This document shows, piece after piece, positions 1 to 5,405 of a DNA stretch of 5,405 bases. The notes under the pieces are model-generated. The model was not told the origin of the DNA, made no database searches, and saw only the letters and a list, made by a program, of their open reading frames with translations. Made by a program: the position numbers and the translations under genes. This stretch comes from RGIG1934 sp964492545 (GTDB lineage: Bacteria; Bacillota; Clostridia; Lachnospirales; Lachnospiraceae): positions 1 to 5,405 of the forward strand of contig CAZBKO010000127.1 of NCBI GenBank assembly GCA_964492545.1. Reading direction: 5' to 3'. Positions within the stretch are counted from its first letter, which is position 1. Every line of letters starts with the position of its first letter.

Positions 1-58
1 AAGACCTTAGTTTCCTGCAATAATTAGTGCGAAAAATATTTACCTTTCAGAGCTGGCG
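1..58. other. Left-edge sequence without a supportable gene
   Basis: I see no coding region, RNA gene or convincing terminator here. Frame 1 is open for eight codons and then reaches TAG at 25-27. This could be the tail of an upstream gene, but eight codons are too few to support that. The stretch at 29-42 is A/T-rich and lies just upstream of the -35 box of the pullulanase promoter. I looked for a CcpA-type cre site or a LacI/MalR-type palindrome, expected near carbohydrate genes, and found none. Confidence 0.5.
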
Positions 59-87
59 TTGATTAATGTTTAAATTTAGTGTATACT
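59..87 (+). promoter_or_regulatory. Sigma-A type promoter for the pullulanase gene
   Basis: The -35 box is TTGATT (59-64), followed by a 17-base spacer and the -10 box TATACT (82-87), which matches the consensus TATAAT at five of six positions. Transcription would start near base 94, giving a leader of about 27 bases that still contains the ribosome-binding site. The promoter covers the upstream in-frame GTG at 79 and ends just before the in-frame ATG at 97. It therefore argues against both as starts and favours ATG 121. Confidence 0.7.
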
Positions 88-104
88 AAAGACATTATGA
101 ACGA

Positions 105-112
105 AAAAGAGG
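105..112 (+). promoter_or_regulatory. Ribosome-binding site that sets the pullulanase start
   Basis: The sequence AAAAGAGG ends eight bases before ATG 121. It is purine-rich and complementary to the 16S rRNA 3' end. No comparable site precedes GTG 79 or ATG 97, the two other in-frame start codons upstream, so this site decides the start. Confidence 0.75.
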
Positions 113-120
113 TAATATTT

Positions 121-2037
121 ATGTTAAGATTTAACACAGAGGAATTTGAAAAGGAATTTTGTTATGATGGCAGCGATTTAGGGGCTGTTTATTCAAAGGA
201 TAAGACTACATTTAAGGTATGGGCACCCACAGCACAATCAGTAACACTTAAGCTATATACATGCGGAAGCGCAGACGAAGCAGGAGATAAATGTATTCTT
301 GAGCAGCCAATGACATCACAGGACAAGGGAATATATGAAACGACAGTGGAGAAGGATTTGGACGGAACATATTACACATATGTCGTAACAGTAGATGGCG
401 TTTCTAATGAGACTAGCGATGTATATGGCAAGGCCAGCGGCGTGAACAGCAAGAGAAGCATGGTACTTGATTTTGCAAGAACTAATCCTGATAAATGGGC
501 CGAGGACAAACATATAACATATACACTTGAGGACACCCAGATATGGGAGGTTCATGTTGGCGATTTTTCAAATGATGAGGCAAGCGGTGTTACATCTGAA
601 CATAGAGGAAAGTTCATGGCATTTACAGAGCTTAATACTACTCTTAATAATGATGGTATTCATCCAACATGTGTAAGCTACCTTAAGAAGCTTGGCATAA
701 CCCATGTACATTTACTTCCTTCATATGATTTCGGTTCGATTGATGAGTCAAAGGAATGTGAGAATATTAACTGGGGATATGATCCTGTTAATTACAATGT
801 TCCAGAGGGTTCGTATTCCACTAATCCATATGACGGAGCCGTTAGAGTAAATGAATTCAAACAGATGGTACAGGCACTTCACAGTGTTGGTATTTCGGTG
901 GTAATGGACGTTGTTTACAACCATACATTTTCAATGGATTCGGTATTTGAAAAGACTGTTCCTGGATATTACTACAGACAGGATGAAAATGGAGTTCCTT
1001 CCGATGGTTCAGCATGTGGAAATGATACAGCCAGCGACAGACAGATGTACAGAAAATACATGATTGATTCAGTCCTTTTCTGGGCTAAGGAATATCATGT
1101 TGATGGATTTAGATTTGACCTGATGGGACTTCATGATGTGGAGACAATGAATCAGATAAGGGCAGCAGTTGATTCTCTTGGTGATTTTGGCAAGGACATG
1201 ATTATTTATGGCGAGCCTTGGTCAGCAGGTCCAAGTGCATACAGAGAAGGAACAGTTCCGGCTGATAAGAAGGCTGTTAATGAATTAAGCGATAGAATAT
1301 TGATTTTCAATGATGATATAAGAGATACAGTTAAGGGACCATTTAATGAGCTTGAAGTTCCGGGATTCGTAAATGGAAGACAGGATTATGAAGCAAAGCT
1401 TGCACAGGTTATTCCAGGTGGATTTGCAGCTGACTTCGGCGTTCAGCCAGACGAGCCATCTAAGGTTATCAATTATGTATCAGCTCATGATAACAGTACA
1501 TTATGGGATAAGCTTATTGATTCAGTGTTGATGGACCATAGCTACACAGTTAGAAATGAGAAGATTGTTGCTATGAACAAATTAGCCGCAACGATTGTTC
1601 AGATGTCAAAGGGTGTTCCATTTATGCAGGCAGGCGAGGAAGCAGCAAGAACTAAGCTTGGCGAGGATAACAGCTATAATTTAGGCAAGAAACTCAACAT
1701 GCTGGATTGGAACAGAATGCACGAATATGAAGATTTGACAGCATATTATGCAGGACTTATGCAGATAAGAAATAATTATCCTGAAATCAAGACTCTTACA
1801 AGAGAGTCAGCTAATCAGATTAAGTTTATTGATGCAGATAAGAAGAATGTTGTTGCTTACAAGAATGGAAGACTTGTATTTATATACAATGCCGGTATGA
1901 CAGATGCGCAGATTAATATTGATGGTGATTACAGAGTACTTGCAAGTAATGGCCGCATTGATCTTAGCAAGAGCAGAAAGGTATCTGGAAGTGTTAATGC
2001 AGATGGTATTAGCGCCATGATACTTGTTGAAGAATAA
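121..2037 (+). CDS. pulA: Type I pullulanase (glycogen/maltodextrin debranching enzyme, GH13)
   Basis: This 638-residue enzyme should hydrolyse alpha-1,6 branch links in pullulan, glycogen limit dextrins or imported branched maltodextrins. An N-terminal CBM48-like beta domain (about residues 20-100, with FKVWAPTAQSVTLKLY) precedes a GH13 barrel. The pullulanase hallmark appears as INWGYDP (216-222). Conserved GH13 regions are DVVYNH (263-268), GFRFDLMG (329-336, nucleophile D333), YGEPW (363-367, acid/base E365) and YVSAHDN (452-458, D457). A small C-terminal beta domain ends near residue 638. All catalytic residues are present. There is no signal peptide, membrane segment, CBM41 or cell-wall anchor, so the enzyme is probably cytoplasmic. 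It is somewhat shorter than the Bacillus AmyX type (about 700 residues). ATG 121 was chosen because its ribosome-binding site is well spaced and the promoter overlaps the upstream starts. It has its own promoter and terminator, so it appears monocistronic. Confidence 0.93.
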   Translation: MLRFNTEEFEKEFCYDGSDLGAVYSKDKTTFKVWAPTAQSVTLKLYTCGSADEAGDKCILEQPMTSQDKGIYETTVEKDLDGTYYTYVVTVDGVSNETSDVYGKASGVNSKRSMVLDFARTNPDKWAEDKHITYTLEDTQIWEVHVGDFSNDEASGVTSEHRGKFMAFTELNTTLNNDGIHPTCVSYLKKLGITHVHLLPSYDFGSIDESKECENINWGYDPVNYNVPEGSYSTNPYDGAVRVNEFKQMVQALHSVGISVVMDVVYNHTFSMDSVFEKTVPGYYYRQDENGVPSDGSACGNDTASDRQMYRKYMIDSVLFWAKEYHVDGFRFDLMGLHDVETMNQIRAAVDSLGDFGKDMIIYGEPWSAGPSAYREGTVPADKKAVNELSDRILIFNDDIRDTVKGPFNELEVPGFVNGRQDYEAKLAQVIPGGFAADFGVQPDEPSKVINYVSAHDNSTLWDKLIDSVLMDHSYTVRNEKIVAMNKLAATIVQMSKGVPFMQAGEEAARTKLGEDNSYNLGKKLNMLDWNRMHEYEDLTAYYAGLMQIRNNYPEIKTLTRESANQIKFIDADKKNVVAYKNGRLVFIYNAGMTDAQINIDGDYRVLASNGRIDLSKSRKVSGSVNADGISAMILVEE

Positions 2038-2051
2038 TAATACTTTACATG

Positions 2052-2086
2052 GAGCCATTTCATTTTGTGAAGTGGCTCTTTAATTT
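2052..2086 (+). terminator. Intrinsic terminator after the pullulanase gene
   Basis: An 11-bp stem pairs 2052-2062 (GAGCCATTTCA) with 2068-2078 (TGAAGTGGCTC). It has one G-U wobble and a 5-base loop (TTTTG), and is followed at once by TTTAATTT (2079-2086). This is the standard rho-independent form on the + strand. It lies 14 bases after the pullulanase stop and separates that gene from the downstream operon. The minus strand lacks a T tract, so it is probably not bidirectional. Confidence 0.9.
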
Positions 2087-2095
2087 ACAAACTTA

Positions 2096-2124
2096 TTGTA
2101 TATATTTTTTGTAAATGATAAAAT
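2096..2124 (+). promoter_or_regulatory. Probable promoter for the ABC-F/rRNA methyltransferase unit
   Basis: The -35 box TTGTAT (2096-2101), a 17-base spacer and the -10 box TAAAAT (2119-2124) follow the pullulanase terminator directly. A TG at 2116-2117 forms an extended -10 (TGA-TAAAAT). A second, overlapping candidate is TTGTAA (2109-2114) with TATTAT (2133-2138) at an 18-base spacing. Either gives a short untranslated leader before ATG 2167. The region is so A/T-rich that the exact choice is uncertain, although a promoter somewhere here is likely. Confidence 0.6.
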
Positions 2125-2166
2125 GATACACGTATTATAGATATTTGTGTGAAAGGATTAATATAG

Positions 2167-4005
2167 ATGAACATATTATCAGTCGAAAATTTAACTAAAT
2201 CATACACCGAGGAGCCACTTTTTGATAATGCATCATTTTATCTTCAGGAGGGCGAAAAGGTTGGTATTATTGGTATAAATGGAACTGGAAAATCAACACT
2301 TTTAAAGATAATTGCAGGCATCGAGGAACCAGATGAAGGAAGTGTAACAACAGCTAATCATGTTGTTATCAGATATCTTCCACAACATCCTGTATTTGAA
2401 GAAAATGAAACAATAATAGATAGCATACACAGAATGAATTCAGGTGATGTTCATGCGAAATGGGATCTTGAAAGTTCGGCTAAGACAATGCTTACCAAGC
2501 TTGGAATAACAGATTTCACGCAGCTTACTTCAACGTTGTCAGGAGGTCAGAAAAAGAGAATTGCTCTTGTGGCGGCACTTGTATCACCGGCAGATATTCT
2601 TATTATGGATGAGCCGACCAACCATTTGGATAATGATATGGCAGACTGGCTAGAAGATTTTCTGAAAAAATGGAAGGGTGCATTGATAATGGTAACTCAT
2701 GATAGATATTTTCTTGACAGTGTAACCAGCAGAATTGTTGAGGTAGATAAGGGTCAAATATACAGCTACCAGGCAAACTATTCTGGATATCTTGAGCTTA
2801 AGGCAGAGCGGGAAGATATGGCACTGGCTTCAGAGAGAAAGAGAAAATCAATTCTTAGAACTGAACTTGAGTGGATACAGAGAGGTGCAAGAGCCCGTTC
2901 AACTAAGCAGAAGGCTCGTATTGAAAGGTATGAGATGTTGAAGAATACAAAGGGTCCTATGGAGGATGGAAGAGTTGAAATGAGTTCGGTTTCAACAAGA
3001 CTTGGAAAGACTACCATAGAGCTTGAAAATATTTGTAAAGGTTATGGAGACAAACATTTAATCAATGATTTTTCATATATTTTTCTCAAGAATGACCGAG
3101 TAGGATTTATTGGAAAGAATGGATGTGGAAAAACCACTCTAATGAAAATGATAGCAGGCAGAGAAGAGCCTGATTCAGGAAATATTGTTGTTGGGCAGAC
3201 TGTGAAGATTGGATATTACACACAGGAAATTCAGAACGACAAGAGTGCAGGCATAGCATATATGAATCCTGAACTCAAGGTTATCGAATATATTCGAGAA
3301 ACAGCAGAGTATGTTCAGACAAAGGAAGGAAGTATTTCAGCATCACAAATGCTTGAAAAATTCTTGTTTAATGCTTCAAAGCAGTATGGTCTTATTGGTA
3401 AATTATCAGGTGGTGAAAAAAGAAGACTCAACTTATTGAGAGTTCTTATGGAAGCACCAAATGTTCTTATACTTGACGAGCCTACAAATGATTTGGATAT
3501 TACAACTTTGACAATACTTGAAGATTATTTGGACAGCTTTGATGGCATTGTAATAGTAGTTTCACATGACAGATATTTTCTTGACAGAACAATGAGGAGA
3601 ATGTTTGCATTTGAAGACGGAACAATTAATCAGTATGAGGGCGGATATAGTGATTATGCCCTTAGAAAAGAAATGGAAGCTGAGGATTTAGGAGAGACTA
3701 TTGCTGCATCAAAGCAGGCAGATAAGAATGATAACGCTTCGAAGGATACCTGGAAAAACACGAGAGAAAAGAAACTTAAATTTTCTTATAATGAACAAAA
3801 AGAGTACGATACAATTGAAGGCGACATTGCAGCACTTGAGGAACTGATTGAGAAGTGTGATGCAGAAATGCTTAAATGTACAAGTGATTTTGTGAAGCTA
3901 AACGAGCTTACAAAGAAGAAGGAAGATGCGGAAAAGTCACTTGAGGAAAAGATGGAACGCTGGGTATATCTTAAGGATCTGGCAGAACAGATAGCGAACC
4001 AATAA
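2167..4005 (+). CDS. uup: ABC-F family ATPase, Uup/YfmR type (ribosome-associated)
   Basis: This 612-residue soluble protein has two ABC ATPase domains and no membrane segments. ABC-F proteins bind the ribosomal E site and act on translation or stalled ribosomes. Domain 1 has Walker A GINGTGKST (36-44), Q-loop Q73, signature LSGGQ (124-128), Walker B ending in DE (148-149) and switch H178. A charged linker (about 212-285) contains ELEWIQRGARAR, typical of Uup. Domain 2 has Walker A GKNGCGKTT (316-324), LSGGE (413-417), DEPTNDLD (437-444) and H467. A Lys/Glu-rich coiled coil (about 535-610) matches the Uup-type C-terminal domain. DEPTNDLD in the second site and that coiled coil point to Uup/YfmR rather than to antibiotic-resistance ABC-F proteins or EttA. 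Both catalytic glutamates (E149, E438) are kept. The start follows GAAAGGA (2151-2157) with a 9-base spacing. Its stop codon overlaps the left copy of a 22-bp repeat by two bases. Confidence 0.9.
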   Translation: MNILSVENLTKSYTEEPLFDNASFYLQEGEKVGIIGINGTGKSTLLKIIAGIEEPDEGSVTTANHVVIRYLPQHPVFEENETIIDSIHRMNSGDVHAKWDLESSAKTMLTKLGITDFTQLTSTLSGGQKKRIALVAALVSPADILIMDEPTNHLDNDMADWLEDFLKKWKGALIMVTHDRYFLDSVTSRIVEVDKGQIYSYQANYSGYLELKAEREDMALASERKRKSILRTELEWIQRGARARSTKQKARIERYEMLKNTKGPMEDGRVEMSSVSTRLGKTTIELENICKGYGDKHLINDFSYIFLKNDRVGFIGKNGCGKTTLMKMIAGREEPDSGNIVVGQTVKIGYYTQEIQNDKSAGIAYMNPELKVIEYIRETAEYVQTKEGSISASQMLEKFLFNASKQYGLIGKLSGGEKRRLNLLRVLMEAPNVLILDEPTNDLDITTLTILEDYLDSFDGIVIVVSHDRYFLDRTMRRMFAFEDGTINQYEGGYSDYALRKEMEAEDLGETIAASKQADKNDNASKDTWKNTREKKLKFSYNEQKEYDTIEGDIAALEELIEKCDAEMLKCTSDFVKLNELTKKKEDAEKSLEEKMERWVYLKDLAEQIANQ

Positions 4006-4025
4006 AAAACGCTTCGGCATGGAGG
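4004..4025 (+). repeat. 22-bp direct repeat, left copy (carries a GGAGG site)
   Basis: This is a perfect 22-base match to 4145-4166, at an offset of 141 bases. It starts AAAAAACGCTTCGG and ends in GGAGG. Its first two bases are the last two of the ABC-F stop codon. It contains GCTTCGGC, which as RNA can form a small hairpin with a stable C(UUCG)G tetraloop just before the GGAGG. Matching stops at both edges, because the flanking bases differ between copies. Confidence 0.95.
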
Positions 4026-4028
4026 TTA

Positions 4029-4065
4029 ACGTGACGAAATTGTCTGATGACAATTTCTAACACGT
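4029..4065. other. Hairpin 1 of the structured insert
   Basis: A perfect 9-bp stem pairs GAAATTGTC (4036-4044) with GACAATTTC (4049-4057) around a TGAT loop. An outer 5-bp stem pairs ACGTG (4029-4033) with CACGT (4061-4065), across an internal loop of two bases on one side and three on the other. No T tract follows on either strand, so this is not a standard intrinsic terminator. It overlaps the nine-codon mini-ORF at 4031-4060. Confidence 0.8.
4031..4060 (+). CDS. Candidate nine-codon leader mini-ORF (GTG start)
   Basis: GTG at 4031 lies exactly 5 bases after the GGAGG of the left repeat copy, the same spacing as GGAGG to ATG in the methyltransferase gene. It opens a nine-codon frame (MTKLSDDNF) ending at TAA 4058-4060. 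The frame covers all of the inner stem of hairpin 1, so a translating ribosome would melt that hairpin. The peptide is not recognised and is not rich in any one amino acid. It may be only a by-product of the repeat duplicating a ribosome-binding site. Confidence 0.25.
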   Translation: MTKLSDDNF

Positions 4066-4068
4066 ACA

Positions 4069-4090
4069 AGTTTGATCCGGAGCTCAAACT
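4069..4090. other. Hairpin 2 of the structured insert
   Basis: A perfect 7-bp stem pairs AGTTTGA (4069-4075) with TCAAACT (4084-4090) around an 8-base loop, TCCGGAGC. The loop exposes a CGGAG sequence that resembles a Shine-Dalgarno core, but no sensible start codon follows at a useful distance. It is the weakest of the three hairpins, and no terminator-like T tract follows. Confidence 0.7.
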
Positions 4091-4097
4091 AGGATAT

Positions 4098-4135
4098 TGC
4101 AATCGAGAAATCGCATACGCGAATTTCTCGATGCA
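4098..4135. other. Hairpin 3 of the structured insert (long stem, two single-A bulges)
   Basis: Three paired blocks form a 16-bp stem. TGC (4098-4100) pairs with GCA (4133-4135), ATCGAGAAA (4102-4110) with TTTCTCGAT (4124-4132), and TCGC (4111-4114) with GCGA (4119-4122), closing an ATAC loop. One A is bulged on each strand (4101 and 4123). This is the strongest secondary structure in the window after the pullulanase terminator. Without a T tract it does not look like a terminator. It lies 36 bases before the methyltransferase start codon. Confidence 0.85.
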
Positions 4136-4144
4136 GGCCTACGC

Positions 4145-4166
4145 AAAAAACGCTTCGGCATGGAGG
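4145..4166 (+). repeat. 22-bp direct repeat, right copy (supplies the methyltransferase ribosome-binding site)
   Basis: This is an exact copy of 4004-4025. Its terminal GGAGG (4162-4166) is the ribosome-binding site of the methyltransferase gene, 5 bases before ATG 4172. This copy therefore has a clear function, while the left copy has none beyond the mini-ORF. If the left copy and the insert are removed, the ABC-F stop and the methyltransferase start lie 25 bases apart. Confidence 0.95.
4162..4166 (+). promoter_or_regulatory. Ribosome-binding site that sets the methyltransferase start
   Basis: GGAGG lies 5 bases before ATG 4172, with an all-A spacer. It fixes the start there instead of at the in-frame TTG 4097, which sits at the foot of hairpin 3 without a usable site, or at ATG 4160, which overlaps the GGAGG itself. 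I found no CCTCC-like partner in the insert that could mask this site. Confidence 0.85.
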
Positions 4167-4171
4167 AAAAA

Positions 4172-5392
4172 ATGAAAGATAATAATTCAAAATATAAGAA
4201 CAATGCACCTAAAAATAGACAGCCACAAAAAAAGACTGAAGAAGTTGGCAGAGTATGTCCATACAGTGAAAGCTGCGGGGGATGTGAGTACATTGATATT
4301 TCATATGATAAGCAGCTTAAGAAAAAACAAAACAAGGTCGAGAAGCTTATGGAGAAGCATTGCCAGGTTAAACAGATACTTGGAATGAAGGAGCCATATT
4401 ATTATAGAAATAAAGTTCATGCCGTATTTCATCGCACAAAAAAAGGTGAAATCATCTCAGGAATTTATGAGGCAAAGAGCCACAGAGTTGTAAATATTGA
4501 CGAGTGTTTAATTGAGAATCAGGCAGCAGATGCGATAATAAGAGACATTAGAAATCTCGTGAAATCATTTAAGCTACAGATATATAATGAGGATAATGGA
4601 TATGGATTACTTCGCCATGTTCTCATAAGAACAGCACATGCAACAGGCGAGGTTATGGTAGTTATGGTACTTCGTTCACCAATTATGCCATCAAAGAATA
4701 ATTTTGTTAAGGCACTCCGCAAATTACATCCTGAAATTACTACAATTGTTCTCAATGTAAATGACAGAGATACAAGTATGGTTCTTGGAAAGAGAGACAT
4801 AGTTCTATATGGAAAGGGATATATTGAAGACGAATTATGTGGACTCAAATTCAGAATTTCAGCACAGTCATTTTATCAGATAAATCCTATTCAGACGGAG
4901 AAGCTTTACAACAAGGCAATCGCTCTTGCTGAGCTTACAGGAAAAGAAAAAGTAATAGATGCATATTGTGGAATTGGTACAATCGGAATGATTGCTTCAA
5001 AGCAGGCGGGAGAAGTCATTGGCGTTGAGCTTAATAAAGATGCAATCAAAGATGCCATAAATAATGCAAAAGCAAATGGCGTTAAGAATATGTCATTTGT
5101 ATGTGATGATGCCGGAAAATTTATGGTTGATATGGCTGCGAAGGGCGAAAGTGCAGATGTTGTTATTATGGACCCACCAAGAGCGGGAAGCGATGAGGCT
5201 TTTCTTTCTTCAGTTATTAAGCTTGGACCTGCCAAGGTTGTGTATGTTTCATGTAATCCGGAAACACTCGAGAGAGATGTGGCTTATTTAGAAAAGAAAG
5301 GTTATGAGGCAAAAAGCGTGTGGCCGGTGGATATGTTCCCTTTTAGTGGACATGTGGAAACCATAGTTGCACTACATCGGACCAGTTCGTAA
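4172..5392 (+). CDS. rlmD: 23S rRNA (uracil-C5)-methyltransferase, RlmD/RlmCD family
   Basis: This 406-residue SAM-dependent enzyme should form 5-methyluridine in 23S rRNA. Four cysteines match the family's 4Fe-4S cluster: C29, C35 and C38 (C-x5-C-x2-C within CPYSESCGGC) and C112. The family motif QSFYQIN is at 232-238. The SAM fold has DAYCGIGT (263-270), acidic E286 and DPPR (334-337). The catalytic cysteine is C361 in VSCNP, and the general base is probably E396 in HVETI. No TRAM domain precedes the cluster; instead there is a Lys/Asn-rich tail of about 28 residues. E. coli RlmD has a TRAM domain and RlmC does not, but the cysteine spacing is RlmD-like. The target (U747, U1939 or both) therefore cannot be read from the sequence. 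It probably shares a transcript with the ABC-F gene. Few bases follow the stop (TAA 5390-5392), and no terminator is visible before the window ends. Confidence 0.9.
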   Translation: MKDNNSKYKNNAPKNRQPQKKTEEVGRVCPYSESCGGCEYIDISYDKQLKKKQNKVEKLMEKHCQVKQILGMKEPYYYRNKVHAVFHRTKKGEIISGIYEAKSHRVVNIDECLIENQAADAIIRDIRNLVKSFKLQIYNEDNGYGLLRHVLIRTAHATGEVMVVMVLRSPIMPSKNNFVKALRKLHPEITTIVLNVNDRDTSMVLGKRDIVLYGKGYIEDELCGLKFRISAQSFYQINPIQTEKLYNKAIALAELTGKEKVIDAYCGIGTIGMIASKQAGEVIGVELNKDAIKDAINNAKANGVKNMSFVCDDAGKFMVDMAAKGESADVVIMDPPRAGSDEAFLSSVIKLGPAKVVYVSCNPETLERDVAYLEKKGYEAKSVWPVDMFPFSGHVETIVALHRTSS

Positions 5393-5405
5393 GAATCCTT
5401 GATTT

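Larger units (their letters stand above)
4026..4144. other. 119-base structured insert between direct repeats (possible small mobile or regulatory element)
   Basis: This segment lies between the two 22-bp repeats and consists almost entirely of three consecutive hairpins (4029-4065, 4069-4090 and 4098-4135). It holds ten CpG steps, clearly more than coding stretches of similar length nearby, which suggests a different origin or selection for structure. It encodes no protein beyond a nine-codon mini-ORF. No terminal inverted repeats and no transposase are visible, so a classical MITE is not supported. A dispersed structured repeat, a cis-acting leader RNA for the methyltransferase gene, or a diverged duplication all remain possible. 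Confidence 0.6.

Noticed and set aside
79..120. Upstream GTG (79) or ATG (97) as the pullulanase start
   Set aside because: GTG 79 lies inside the promoter spacer, and ATG 97 would be almost at the transcript end without a ribosome-binding site. AAAAGAGG at 105-112 fits ATG 121.
2167..4005. ABC-F gene as an antibiotic-resistance (ARE) protein
   Set aside because: The linker ELEWIQRGARAR, DEPTNDLD in the second site and the C-terminal coiled coil match the housekeeping Uup/YfmR type.
4029..4135. The three hairpins as intrinsic terminators for the ABC-F gene
   Set aside because: None is followed by a T tract on the + strand. On the minus strand the only T run (complement of 4145-4150) is not next to a good stem.
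4004..4166. CRISPR array with two repeats and one spacer
   Set aside because: The 119-base interval is far too long for a spacer and is itself highly structured; no further repeat copies or cas genes are visible.
4004..4166. Classical MITE or insertion sequence remnant
   Set aside because: No terminal inverted repeats at the insert ends and no transposase fragment; the bounding repeats are direct and unusually long for a target duplication.
4026..4171. Riboswitch or Shine-Dalgarno-masking switch for the methyltransferase gene
   Set aside because: No known aptamer pattern was recognised, and no segment of the insert complements the GGAGG at 4162-4166 over a useful length.
4519..5235. Two 109-codon open frames on the minus strand (4519-4848 and 4906-5235)
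   Set aside because: They lie wholly inside the well-supported methyltransferase gene and have no recognisable domains or ribosome-binding sites; they are shadows of the real frame.

Overview
The window looks like chromosomal DNA of a low-to-moderate G+C Firmicute. The gene content, codon use and TRAM-less RlmD-like protein fit a gut or rumen Lachnospiraceae (Butyrivibrio, Roseburia or Agathobacter type). That placement comes from reading protein motifs, not from a database match. All three large genes are on the + strand.

Layout: bases 1-58 hold no supportable gene. A sigma-A type promoter (59-87) and a Shine-Dalgarno site lead into an intracellular type I pullulanase (121-2037), which ends at a strong intrinsic terminator (2052-2086). 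A second promoter (2096-2124) starts a ribosome-related unit. It contains an ABC-F ATPase of the Uup/YfmR type (2167-4005) and a 23S rRNA (uracil-C5)-methyltransferase of the RlmD/RlmCD family (4172-5392). No T-tract terminator is visible between these two genes, so they are probably co-transcribed. The pullulanase (glycogen and maltodextrin debranching) is a separate transcription unit with no obvious link to its neighbours.

The least ordinary part is the 166-base gap between the ABC-F gene and the methyltransferase gene. A perfect 22-bp direct repeat (4004-4025 and 4145-4166), which carries a GGAGG ribosome-binding site, flanks a 119-base CpG-rich segment. That segment is almost entirely three tandem hairpins. 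Removing one repeat copy plus the insert leaves a compact 25-base intergenic gap with a well-spaced ribosome-binding site. This suggests a compact operon was interrupted by a small structured element or by a duplication. The left GGAGG copy now sits 5 bases before a GTG that opens a nine-codon mini-ORF overlapping the first hairpin. The same segment creates a misleading 25-codon in-frame extension at the 5' end of the methyltransferase gene. Whether it is a mobile repeat, a cis-regulatory RNA or both cannot be settled from one window.
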